A stretch of 64,000 nt of DNA from Escherichia sp. E4742. GTDB lineage: Bacteria; Pseudomonadota; Gammaproteobacteria; Enterobacterales; Enterobacteriaceae. This document shows, one piece after another, positions 31,151-39,712 of the stretch. The stretch is taken from assembly GCF_005843885.1 (NCBI RefSeq), contig NZ_CP040443.1:1426001-1490000 (forward strand). The letters are read 5' to 3'. The position numbers were made by a program, and so were the translations under genes. Position 1 is the first letter of the stretch. Each line of letters opens with the position of its first letter. Under the pieces are notes generated by a model. The model was not told the DNA's origin, made no database searches, and saw only the letters and a list, made by a program, of their open reading frames with translations.

Positions 31151-31438
31151 ATGCAGCTCAACATTACCGGAAATAACGTCGAGATCACCGAGGCCCTGCG
31201 CGAATTTGTCACCTCAAAGTTTGCCAAACTTGAGCAATATTTTGACCGAATCAACCAGGTTTATGTTGTTCTGAAAGTGGAGAAAGTCACCCACACCTCA
31301 GATGCAACACTGCATGTTAACGGTGGCGAAATTCATGCCAGCGCGGAAGGTCAGGACATGTACGCCGCCATTGATGGCTTAATTGATAAGTTGGCACGTC
31401 AGCTAACCAAGCATAAAGATAAATTGAAACAACACTAA
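31151..31438 (+). CDS. hpf: Ribosome hibernation promoting factor HPF (short form)
   Basis: HPF binds the 30S decoding region and stabilises 100S dimers in stationary phase. The 95-residue protein is the short form with the beta-alpha-beta-beta-beta-alpha fold and a basic end KHKDKLKQH. GATAAGGAAG before the ATG is the ribosome binding site. It follows rpoN by 22 bases; a GC hairpin (GGCCTGTTGT/ACAACAGGCC, 31467-31491) follows it. Confidence 0.96.
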   Translation: MQLNITGNNVEITEALREFVTSKFAKLEQYFDRINQVYVVLKVEKVTHTSDATLHVNGGEIHASAEGQDMYAAIDGLIDKLARQLTKHKDKLKQH

Positions 31439-31466
31439 TTGTCCGGGCAATTAGCAAGTGCATGGC

Positions 31467-31495
31467 GGCCTGTTGTATGGCACAACAGGCCATTT
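31467..31495 (+). terminator. Weak hairpin between hpf and ptsN
   Basis: Arms GGCCTGTTGT and ACAACAGGCC are followed only by ATTTGTA, so it may be an RNA-processing or stability element rather than a full terminator. Confidence 0.5.
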
Positions 31496-31555
31496 GTACG
31501 GTTAATGCTCCGAATCTGCCCCACTGTTTGAGTGGGCAGATTCTTAGGTGAAATT

Positions 31556-32047
31556 ATGACAAATAATGATACAACTCTACAGCTTAGCAGTGTTCTTAAC
31601 AGGGAATGTACGCGAAGCCGCGTCCACTGTCAGAGCAAAAAACGCGCCCTGGAAATCATCAGCGAACTGGCGGCAAAACAACTTAGCCTGCCGCCGCAGG
31701 TGGTTTTTGAAGCTATTCTGACGCGGGAAAAAATGGGCAGTACCGGTATTGGTAATGGCATTGCCATTCCGCACGGCAAACTGGAAGAAGATACCCTACG
31801 CGCGGTTGGCGTTTTCGTTCAACTAGAAACACCAATTGCTTTTGATGCCATCGATAACCAGCCGGTAGACTTACTTTTTGCCCTGTTGGTACCCGCAGAC
31901 CAAACCAAAACGCACCTGCACACTCTTTCGCTGGTCGCGAAACGTCTGGCGGACAAAACTATCTGCCGCCGTTTACGTGCAGCCCAGAGCGATGAAGAGC
32001 TGTATCAAATCATTACGGATACCGAAGGTACTCCGGATGAAACGTAG
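31556..32047 (+). CDS. ptsN: Nitrogen PTS enzyme IIA
   Basis: EIIA-Ntr ends the nitrogen-linked phosphorelay PtsP-NPr-PtsN and regulates K+ uptake (TrkA, KdpD). The 163 residues form a mannitol-type EIIA domain with phosphorylated His73 in GIAIPHGK. The start MTNNDTTLQL is chosen by family length over an upstream in-frame codon. It is in the rpoN-npr cluster. Confidence 0.97.
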   Translation: MTNNDTTLQLSSVLNRECTRSRVHCQSKKRALEIISELAAKQLSLPPQVVFEAILTREKMGSTGIGNGIAIPHGKLEEDTLRAVGVFVQLETPIAFDAIDNQPVDLLFALLVPADQTKTHLHTLSLVAKRLADKTICRRLRAAQSDEELYQIITDTEGTPDET

Positions 32048-32092
32048 TTATTCTGTAATGTCTCTTTTAGACGTTGTGAGGAGAAACAGTAC

Positions 32093-32947
32093 ATGGTACT
32101 GATGATCGTCAGCGGACGTTCAGGGTCAGGCAAATCTGTCGCCCTGCGGGCGCTGGAAGATATGGGTTTTTACTGCGTGGATAACCTTCCCGTAGTGCTG
32201 TTACCCGATCTGGCTCGGACTCTGGCCGATCGCGAGATTTCTGCCGCCGTCAGCATTGATGTCCGCAATATGCCAGAGTCGCCAGAAATATTCGAACAGG
32301 CGATGAGCAATCTGCCTGATGCTTTCTCACCGCAACTCCTGTTTCTCGATGCCGATCGTAACACGCTGATTCGTCGTTACAGCGATACGCGCCGCCTGCA
32401 TCCGCTTTCCAGCAAAAACCTGTCGCTGGAAAGTGCTATCGACAAAGAAAGCGATCTGCTGGAACCGCTACGTTCGCGCGCTGATCTGATTGTCGATACG
32501 TCTGAAATGTCCGTTCATGAGCTGGCAGAAATGCTGCGTACCCGCCTGCTGGGTAAACGCGAGCGTGAACTGACAATGGTCTTTGAATCCTTCGGCTTCA
32601 AGCACGGTATTCCTATCGACGCGGATTACGTCTTTGACGTACGTTTCCTGCCGAACCCGCACTGGGATCCGAAACTGCGTCCGATGACGGGCCTTGATAA
32701 ACCTGTCGCCGCATTCCTCGACAGACACACAGAAGTACACAATTTTATCTACCAGACGCGTAGCTATCTTGAGCTATGGTTACCTATGCTGGAAACCAAC
32801 AACCGTAGCTACCTGACGGTCGCCATTGGTTGTACTGGCGGGAAACACCGTTCGGTGTATATTGCAGAACAGTTGGCTGACTACTTCCGCTCACGCGGTA
32901 AAAACGTCCAGTCACGCCATCGCACGCTGGAAAAACGTAAACCATGA
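32093..32947 (+). CDS. rapZ: RNase adapter protein RapZ
   Basis: RapZ senses glucosamine-6-phosphate and delivers sRNA GlmZ to RNase E, setting GlmS levels. The 284 residues have an N-terminal P-loop GRSGSGKS (8-15), a Walker-B-like region, and a C-terminal RNA-binding domain with [14 protein letters not shown] and a basic tail [11 protein letters not shown]. It overlaps npr by 4 bases. It functionally links to glmM at 7713. Confidence 0.97.
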
Positions 32948-33216
32948 CCGTCAAACAAACTGTCGAAATCACTAACAAGCTGGGCATGCATGCCCGGCCT
33001 GCTATGAAACTGTTTGAATTAATGCAGGGTTTTGACGCCGAAGTGCTTTTACGTAATGATGAAGGCACCGAGGCTGAAGCCAACAGTGTTATTGCGCTGT
33101 TGATGCTGGATTCTGCCAAAGGACGACAGATTGAAGTCGAAGCGACCGGTCCGCAGGAAGTTGAGGCGCTGGCCGCCGTCATCGCCCTCTTTAACTCAGG
33201 TTTTGACGAAGATTAA
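32944..33216 (+). CDS. npr: Phosphocarrier protein NPr
   Basis: NPr (PtsO) is the HPr paralogue of the nitrogen PTS. The 90 residues have the phosphorylated His16 in KLGMHARPA and a SerP-like site in the [13 protein letters not shown] helix. It begins inside the rapZ stop (ATGA). The palindrome GACGAAGATTAATCTTCGTC spans its stop codon (33205-33224) without a T tract. Confidence 0.97.
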
Positions 33217-33371
33217 TCTTCGTCATTCCGACACTTAATTCCCCCAGACACGCCCCTTCCGTCCTAACGTACGAAAAAAGCACAAACCCCAAATATCCCC
33301 ATTTCTCGCAAATTGTACATTTCGTGCGCTTTTCTGTAAGTATAAAACCTTAAGAAAACCTTAAAAAAGCT

Positions 33372-33405
33372 TGTTTAGGTTTTGTTTAAGTTAAGCCTTC
33401 ATACT
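33372..33405 (+). promoter_or_regulatory. PhoP box and promoter of yrbL
   Basis: Direct repeats TGTTTA (33372-33377) and TGTTTA (33383-33388) are separated by five bases, the exact PhoP box layout. A -10-like CATACT at 33400-33405 follows after 11 bases, as at PhoP-activated promoters. K-12 yrbL is a known Mg2+-limitation PhoP gene. Confidence 0.9.
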
Positions 33406-33438
33406 GGAGACAGTCAGAAAATACCTCCAGGAGATGGC

Positions 33439-34071
33439 ATGATTCGCTTATCTGAACAAAGTCCCCTGGGCACCGGAAGACATCGAAAATGTTATGCGCA
33501 TCCGGAAGATGCCCAACGCTGTATTAAAATTGTTTACCACCGTGGCGACGGTGGTGATAAAGAGATCCGCCGTGAGTTAAAGTACTATGCGCATCTTGGT
33601 CGTCGTTTGAAAGACTGGAGCGGTATTCCGCGCTATCACGGTACGGTTGAAACAGATTGCGGAACCGGTTATGTCTACGATGTCATTGCCGATTTTGATG
33701 GCAAACCGTCTATTACACTGAGCGAATTTGCTAAACAATGCCATTACGAAGAAGATATCGCGCAACTGCGTCAGTTGTTGAAACAGTTAAAGCGTTATTT
33801 GCAGAATAATCACATCGTGACGATGTCGCTGAAGCCGCAGAATATCCTCTGCCACCGCATCAGTGAGTCAGAAATTATCCCTGTCGTCTGTGACAACATT
33901 GGCGAAAGCACGTGGATTCCACTGGCGACCTGGTCGAAGTGGTGTTGTTTGCGTAAACAACAGCGGCTGTGGCGACGTTTTATCGCTCAACCAGCGTTAG
34001 CTGTTGCTCTGCAAAAAGAGGCGCAACCTCGAGAAAGCAAAAAGCTCGCCCTCTCCTCGCGCGAAGCCTAA
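33439..34071 (+). CDS. yrbL: PhoP-regulated protein YrbL
   Basis: A 210-residue protein with a protein-kinase-like fold (YrbL family). TGRHRKCYAHPE resembles a nucleotide-loop region, and SLKPQNILCH a catalytic loop, though the usual catalytic Asp before LKPQN is replaced by Ser. Function is unknown. The start MIRLSEQ follows CCAGGAGATGGC. Its stop overlaps the convergent mtgA stop by 4 bases. Confidence 0.92.
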   Translation: MIRLSEQSPLGTGRHRKCYAHPEDAQRCIKIVYHRGDGGDKEIRRELKYYAHLGRRLKDWSGIPRYHGTVETDCGTGYVYDVIADFDGKPSITLSEFAKQCHYEEDIAQLRQLLKQLKRYLQNNHIVTMSLKPQNILCHRISESEIIPVVCDNIGESTWIPLATWSKWCCLRKQQRLWRRFIAQPALAVALQKEAQPRESKKLALSSREA

Positions 34072-34796
34072 TACAGCTGGTGTTGTTGCATAAACGACTC
34101 ACCGCCTAACTGATGCATTTGCTGCAAAATCCACGCCTGACGGCTACGCACGTAGCCCGAAGGTGCAGTAACTTTGAAACGAAGTGGATTGGGTAATACA
34201 GCCGCCAGTAACGCTGCTTCCGAACGGGTAAGTTTGCTGGCGGATTTATGGAAATAACGCTGTGCCGCAGCCTCGACGCCAAACACACCGTCGCCAAATT
34301 CGGCGACATTCAGGTAAACCGTCAGGATGCGCTTTTTGCTCCAGACCGTTTCAATCCCCAAGGTTAATCCGGCTTCCAGCCCTTTTCGTACCCAGCTACG
34401 CCCATCCCACAAAAAGAGATTTTTGGCTGTCTGCTGCGAAATTGTTGATGCGCCGCGAATGCGGTTTTCATTGCTCTCGTTGTGCGCCAGGGCTTTCTCA
34501 ATGGAAGCGACATCAAAACCCCAGTGCTCGGGAAATTTCTGATCTTCTGCGGCAATCACCGCCAGTCCCATCCACGGCGAGATTTGATCCATACTGACCC
34601 AGTCAGAATGTGCCACGTAACGAAAGTTGCCATGCAGCCAGGCACTTAGCTGACGCTCGGCCATCACCGCAGAGAACGGGACTGGCGCTAGACTAAACAG
34701 CGCTATACCCCCGCCCCAGAGCACAACGAGGACAATCAATAACCGCAGAATGAAACGGCGAACGAAACCGAACGCCGTTATGCGGCGTTTGCTCAT
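34068..34796 (-). CDS. mtgA: Monofunctional peptidoglycan glycosyltransferase
   Basis: MtgA polymerises lipid II into glycan strands at the inner membrane. The 242 residues have one N-terminal membrane helix (about 17-37) and a GT51 domain with the catalytic Glu in AAEDQKFPEHWGFD (near 83), then RGASTISQQTAKNLFL and KKRILTVYLNVAEFG. It overlaps elbB by 4 bases and convergent yrbL by 4. Confidence 0.97.
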   Translation of the reverse strand: MSKRRITAFGFVRRFILRLLIVLVVLWGGGIALFSLAPVPFSAVMAERQLSAWLHGNFRYVAHSDWVSMDQISPWMGLAVIAAEDQKFPEHWGFDVASIEKALAHNESNENRIRGASTISQQTAKNLFLWDGRSWVRKGLEAGLTLGIETVWSKKRILTVYLNVAEFGDGVFGVEAAAQRYFHKSASKLTRSEAALLAAVLPNPLRFKVTAPSGYVRSRQAWILQQMHQLGGESFMQQHQLY

Positions 34797-35446
34797 TCCG
34801 CCAGAACCAGTACGCGGGAAACCAGCTTATCAATGCCACTTGCTGCTTCCGCAATGTTCTGTGCCAACATATACGCAGGCGTGGTAACAATCTTATTGTC
34901 TTCATCAACCACGATATCATCAACCGGACATGGCACATGCTCCGCGCCCATCTCTTCCAGCACTTCTGCGGTATCGATATCAGTACCGATAGTCAAACGT
35001 AGCGGGAAATTGAAGATTTTCGGCAACATTGCCGGGGCAATGCACATAAAGCCAAGCGGTTTTCCGGCCTGATGCATTGCCAGCGCCAGCGCCTTTAACT
35101 CACGGTCTACGCTGCATTCACTGCCAAGACTAGCAAAATTGCTTAAATTCTTTGCCGCGCCAAATCCACCCGGCACAATTAACGCATCAAGTTCGGCGGC
35201 ATCAGCCTGTGCCAGAGGACGGATCTCACCACGCGTAATACGCGCCGCTTCAATCAACACATTGCGCGTTTCCGCCATTGCTTCACCGGTTAAATGGTTG
35301 ATGACATCAACCTGCTGCTTATCTGGAGCAAAACAAACTGCCTGCGCGCCGCTGCGAGATATCGCTAATAACGTCAATACCGCTTCATGAATTTCAGAAC
35401 CGTCATAGACGCCGCATCCGCTCAGAACTACGCCAATTTTCTTCAT
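34793..35446 (-). CDS. elbB: Isoprenoid biosynthesis glyoxalase ElbB
   Basis: A 217-residue DJ-1/PfpI-type (GATase1-like) protein with the nucleophile Cys in LGFMCIAPAML (near 138). K-12 ElbB has weak glyoxalase activity and was linked to lycopene yield; its main role is unclear. MKKIGVVLSG is preceded by GAAAGGATG. It is coupled to mtgA through a 4-base overlap and divergent from arcZ. Confidence 0.94.
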   Translation of the reverse strand: MKKIGVVLSGCGVYDGSEIHEAVLTLLAISRSGAQAVCFAPDKQQVDVINHLTGEAMAETRNVLIEAARITRGEIRPLAQADAAELDALIVPGGFGAAKNLSNFASLGSECSVDRELKALALAMHQAGKPLGFMCIAPAMLPKIFNFPLRLTIGTDIDTAEVLEEMGAEHVPCPVDDIVVDEDNKIVTTPAYMLAQNIAEAASGIDKLVSRVLVLAE

Positions 35447-35563
35447 TGTGATCATCCTTTCGCAATTGACTGAAACACATTAATTTTTTTAATAAAAACG
35501 CTACGCATCACACATTTAACTGATTCATGTAACAAATCATTTAAGATTTGCTATCTTAACTGC

Positions 35564-35684
35564 ATGCGGCCTGAAAAACAGTGCTGTGCCTTTGTTACTT
35601 ATCATAAAAAATTGCGGCGCAGCCAAGATTTCCCTGGTGTTGGCGCAGTATTCGCGCACCCCGGTTTAGCCGGGGTCATTTTTT
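35564..35684 (+). ncRNA. arcZ: Hfq-dependent small RNA ArcZ
   Basis: A 121-nt match to ArcZ, which activates rpoS and represses flhDC, mutS and others. The processed 3' half is conserved (AAGATTTCCCTGGTGTTGGC, 35623-35642), and ends in the terminator CCCCGG-TTTA-CCGGGG type stem and T6 (35657-35684). The promoter is a -10 TATCTT (35552-35557) with -35 GTAACA (35529-35534), 17 bases apart. Its terminator overlaps the end of arcB on the other strand. The 5' half differs from K-12 at several bases. Confidence 0.95.
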
Positions 35685-38012
35685 AGCGGCTTTTGCCACC
35701 CACGCTTTCAGCACTTCTACGTCGTGACGCCACTCTTCTTTCATCTCTTCAATCCATTCACCAACATTATCTTCCCACGCAGGAAGATCGGGAGACTGAA
35801 TTTGCTGCCCCAGCTGTTGTAGATGGCGTAACCCCACTGAACCCGCTGCGCCTTTAATTTTATGTCCTTCCTCAACGATGCCTTTTTTGTCCTGTGCCGT
35901 CAGGTTCGACTCCAGTACGCTGACATAGCCCGGCATCATCTTCTCAAACACAGCCAACCCGTCAGTAATCAGCTTCGGTCCTACAAGTTCGAGATACTGT
36001 TCCAGCATGGGAATATCGAGCAATGCTTCTGATTTACCACTCTCTTCTGTCGTCACCGTGCTCTCCTCATCATCCTGGGTATCCCAGAATTTCTTGATCA
36101 TCGCGGTTAGCGCCGGAACAGAAAGCGGCTTACTCAGCACATCATCCATTCCGGCATTAAGGTACTCTTGTTTGTCTTTCAGCACGTTAGCGGTTAAGGC
36201 CACCAGCGGTGGTAAATCTTCACGCGGATAACGCTTCGTCAGTTCGCGTGATATATCCAGCCCGGTCATATCTGGTAACTGAATATCCAGCAATACAAGG
36301 TCGTATTCGCCCGGCTTAAACATCTCCAGTGCTGCCTTACCAGACATCGCCACATCAACGCTGTTGCCCAGTTTTTCCAGCACCGAACGGGCAACGATGA
36401 CGTTCAGCTCAATGTCTTCTACCAACAGCACATTCAGCGCCGGTAAAGGCATATCGTCTTCGTCAAACGCGTCATCCACTTCTTCCGCCACCGACGGCGC
36501 GTGGATCGTCAGGGTAAAGGTCGAGCCTTTACCTTGTTCGCTGGTAACGGTGATATCGCCGCCCATATTTTTCGCCAGCCGACGAGAAACCGCCAGACCA
36601 ATACCCGTACCGGTTGCAGGTTTGCCACCGTGGCTGTCTTTCACCTGGTAATACATGGCGAAAATTTTATCCAGTTCATTCTGTGGAATACCGATGCCGG
36701 AGTCTTCCACTTCAAAATGCAGCATGTCGCCTTCGTCATAACGTACGCGAACAGTCACCTGGCCCTTCTGGGTAAATTTCACAGCGTTACTGATTAAGTT
36801 CCACAGGATCTGGCGTAAGCGAGTCCCGTCGGTAATCACCTGATGCGGCAACGGCAGTGTTGGTTCAAGAACAAAGCGCAAGCCTTTTTGTTGCGCCTGC
36901 AACGCGGAGAGGTTTTCCAGATCGGCCAGGAAGCTGGTGAAATCAACCGGCTGGTTATCGAGCTGAACTTTACGTCGCTCCATCTTATCCATATCAATAA
37001 TATCGTTGAAGATATTCCCCAGAGTGATGGCGGAAACATGGATAGTTTTGAGATATTTTTCCTGCTCGGCGGTGAGCTCTGTATCCAGCAGAATTCGGCT
37101 TAAGCCGACGATACCGTTCAGCGGCGTACGCAACTCATGACTGATGGTGGAGATAAAGGTTGTTTTGTCGCGGCTGGCGCGTTCTAGCGCATCCTGATAA
37201 CGCTTACGCTCGGTAATGTCGCGGCCGAACCCCATCAAGCCGTGGCGTTTACCCACGCGGTCGTAGTACGGCACTTTACGGATTTCAAAGCAGGCTTTGC
37301 GTCCATCCGGATAATCCAGCCACTGTTCATAGGTCAGTGACACATTATGACGGAACACCTTCTCGTCGGTTTCAATGACTTTCGCTGCGGCTTCCGGCGA
37401 GTAAACGTCCGCAGGTTTCAAATGCACCAACTGTTTTTCGCTTTTCCCGGTCAGCAGTTCCATCGCACGGTTACAGCCGGAAAACTCTTTATCTTCGTTA
37501 CGGTAAAAAACCAGATCGGGTGAAGCATCAAGGAAGGAACGTAAGAACGAAGATTGTTGTTCGAGTTGAATTTGCGTCTCTTCGCGCTCTTTGATTTCAA
37601 TTTTCAGCTGACCGAAGGTTTCCTGCAGTTCTGCTTCTGCTTTTTCACGAACGGCGATTTCCTGATTTAGCTGGGCAATATTATCTTTTAACTGAACGTT
37701 GAGGCTTAGATCGCGCTCGCGCATCTCCTCCAGCTTTTGCACCAGGCGTGACAGGCGTTGCCGTGACTCCTCGAGTTGCTCAACGACTACCGAAAGAAAG
37801 TAGACCGCCCATGGCGTAATCAACAAACCAAAGAAAATAGAGCGAATAACATCAATGCTTTCGACCTGACCATGCAGCACCATGGTTACCGCCATTTGTA
37901 CCACAATGGCAAGAACGACGAGGGCCAGCGCCAGCAACATTGAGAAGCGCACCAAACCTAACTTCATCATCAGGTCAACATAGTACTGCGCCAGCAGACG
38001 AATTTGCTTCAT
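35676..38012 (-). CDS. arcB: Aerobic respiration sensor histidine kinase ArcB
   Basis: ArcB senses quinone redox state and phosphorylates ArcA. The 778 residues contain two membrane helices (about 23-41 and 58-77), a coiled coil, a PAS domain (about 155-270), HisKA with His292 in TISHELRTPLNG, an ATPase domain with GIGIP and GTGIGLAV, a receiver domain (Asp near 576 in LVLLDIQLPDM) and a C-terminal HPt with HKIKGAAGSVG (His near 717). The 3' end overlaps arcZ; ArcZ and arcB are known to regulate each other. Confidence 0.98.
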   Translation of the reverse strand: MKQIRLLAQYYVDLMMKLGLVRFSMLLALALVVLAIVVQMAVTMVLHGQVESIDVIRSIFFGLLITPWAVYFLSVVVEQLEESRQRLSRLVQKLEEMRERDLSLNVQLKDNIAQLNQEIAVREKAEAELQETFGQLKIEIKEREETQIQLEQQSSFLRSFLDASPDLVFYRNEDKEFSGCNRAMELLTGKSEKQLVHLKPADVYSPEAAAKVIETDEKVFRHNVSLTYEQWLDYPDGRKACFEIRKVPYYDRVGKRHGLMGFGRDITERKRYQDALERASRDKTTFISTISHELRTPLNGIVGLSRILLDTELTAEQEKYLKTIHVSAITLGNIFNDIIDMDKMERRKVQLDNQPVDFTSFLADLENLSALQAQQKGLRFVLEPTLPLPHQVITDGTRLRQILWNLISNAVKFTQKGQVTVRVRYDEGDMLHFEVEDSGIGIPQNELDKIFAMYYQVKDSHGGKPATGTGIGLAVSRRLAKNMGGDITVTSEQGKGSTFTLTIHAPSVAEEVDDAFDEDDMPLPALNVLLVEDIELNVIVARSVLEKLGNSVDVAMSGKAALEMFKPGEYDLVLLDIQLPDMTGLDISRELTKRYPREDLPPLVALTANVLKDKQEYLNAGMDDVLSKPLSVPALTAMIKKFWDTQDDEESTVTTEESGKSEALLDIPMLEQYLELVGPKLITDGLAVFEKMMPGYVSVLESNLTAQDKKGIVEEGHKIKGAAGSVGLRHLQQLGQQIQSPDLPAWEDNVGEWIEEMKEEWRHDVEVLKAWVAKAAKK

Positions 38013-38107
38013 TAGGGGATTCCTTCACGACAACCTGCCCCAATAATACCCAATTCTGACAGTTACGTTATAAATTGTGTGAGAAATGCGGAATTCCCCT
38101 CAATGGC

Positions 38108-39037
38108 CTACGCCGTTGGAGGTAGCCACGGACGTCCCAGCGCCGATCCCTGTACGCCATGTTCAGTAAGATAGCGATCCAACTCAACCATACCCGTCCA
38201 GCGATTTTCACACCATAGCGGTGCAAGTAGCGTCGGGCGACGGGCGCTGGCGGAAATGCGGTGGTAGATAACTTCCGGCGGCGTATGGCGAATCATTTCT
38301 CCGGCAGTGAGCGTGTAATCTTCCAGTTCAATACCGTTCAAACGCCCCGCTTCCCAGGCTTTCGCCATAATGCTGCCTTTCACAATATGCAGCGGATGCA
38401 GTTTTATGCCGTCCACGCCGGTTTCAACCACTCGCTCCAGCGTTTGCAAACATTCAGCCTGCCCTTCGCCAGGCAGCCCGACAATTAAGTGAGAACACAC
38501 CTTCAGACCGCGCTGACGTGCCAGCTGGGTTGTACGCTGATAACAGGCAAAATCATGGCCGCGATTGATGCGATGCAGCGTTTTGTCGTGTGCGGTTTGC
38601 AGCCCCAGTTCCAGCCACACTTCATAGCCCTGGTCTTTATATTCGCAAAGCAGATCCAGCACCGCATCTGGCACGCAGTCCGGGCGCGTACCAACACACA
38701 AACCAACGATATTAGCCTGGCTCACCGCCTGCTGATACATAGAACGCAGCACCTGAACTTCCGCAAAGGTGCTGGTATACGCCTGAAAGTAGGCCAGATA
38801 GCGTTTAGCGCGGTTAACTAAATTCGCCTGGTGCGCCAGTTGTTCGGCAATGGAACGATGCTGCTGCGCTTCGTCGGCAAACGAGGCAACATTACAGAAC
38901 GTGCAGCCGCCGCGCCCGATGGTACCGTCACGGTTAGGGCAGCTAAAACCGCCGTGCAGCGTCAGTTTATGCACCTTTTGCCCGTAACGACGGGTAAGAT
39001 CACCACCAAACATATTGACTAATTTCTGTAACTGCAT
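38108..39037 (-). CDS. yhcC: Radical SAM family protein YhcC
   Basis: A 309-residue radical SAM protein. The cluster Cys residues are in CPNRDGTIGRGGCTFC, a spaced variant of the CxxxCxxC motif shared with the Elp3/YhcC group. SAM-binding and barrel motifs follow (GTRPDCVPD, ELGLQTAHD, HLIVGLPGE). Substrate is unknown. The start MQLQKLVN is preferred because it begins the conserved fold. It lies downstream of arcB's promoter region and divergent from gltB. Confidence 0.93.
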   Translation of the reverse strand: MQLQKLVNMFGGDLTRRYGQKVHKLTLHGGFSCPNRDGTIGRGGCTFCNVASFADEAQQHRSIAEQLAHQANLVNRAKRYLAYFQAYTSTFAEVQVLRSMYQQAVSQANIVGLCVGTRPDCVPDAVLDLLCEYKDQGYEVWLELGLQTAHDKTLHRINRGHDFACYQRTTQLARQRGLKVCSHLIVGLPGEGQAECLQTLERVVETGVDGIKLHPLHIVKGSIMAKAWEAGRLNGIELEDYTLTAGEMIRHTPPEVIYHRISASARRPTLLAPLWCENRWTGMVELDRYLTEHGVQGSALGRPWLPPTA

Positions 39038-39619
39038 AATCTGATAGACCGCGCCTTGAAAAGAGGCCAAAGCCTGCCATTTTTAGCTCAATTCGGCGAT
39101 GACCTGGATCAATCGCCCTGCCCTGCTTTTATTAACTGCATAACCAATCATAATTTATGAAATTCCATGCAGAACAACATGAATTACTTTTGCTTATCTG
39201 GCATCGGATTTTTTTATCTCCTTATAGATTTTAGGCAAAAACAGTAGCATGAAACGCCATTGCCGATTAAAGCAGTATAAAATACTGGTTTCTCTGCCTG
39301 TTCAAGGCAGGATAAGGGCTATCACGCCTCTAAGGCAGTCAGGAACTGAATGTTTCCCTTATGAGCATCGCATTAAGCTCAAAGAACGCATATTATTTAA
39401 TTTCAATAAGTTATCAAAGAATTTTGCGCTAAAGCACATTTCCAGACCAATAAGCTTGCCATTTGACCTGTATCAGCTTTCCCGATAAGTTGGAAATCCG
39501 CTGGAAGCTTTCTGGATGAGCAGCCTGCTCATCATATTTATGCAGTAATTGAGATCCCCTCTTCACCGTATTAACCGATGCGAAAAGGACAAAAAAGGGG
39601 GCGAATGCGAGGTAAGCGT
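39038..39619 (+). promoter_or_regulatory. yhcC-gltB intergenic control region
   Basis: About 580 AT-rich bases between divergent genes, where K-12 has the gltBD promoter and Lrp/IHF sites. Two hairpins are visible in the leader: TGCCTG/AAGGCA around 39294-39312, and GATGAGCA/TGCTCATC at 39515-39533 followed by ATATTTATG. I cannot place the promoter with confidence. A 79-codon open frame at 39249-39488 has no recognisable product. Confidence 0.5.
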
Positions 39620-39712
39620 ATGAAACGCAAACCCCGTCGCCACGCTCTTTCTGTGCCCGTGCGCAGCGGTTCGGAAGTGGGGTTCCCGCAGAGCCTGGGG
39701 GAGGTTCACGAT

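Noticed and set aside
33205..33224. 20-base palindrome at the npr stop as terminator
   Set aside because: It lacks a T tract and is AT-rich; no termination role can be supported.
39249..39488. 79-codon frame between yhcC and gltB
   Set aside because: Very basic product, no recognisable family, no convincing ribosome binding site, and it lies where the gltB regulatory region is expected.
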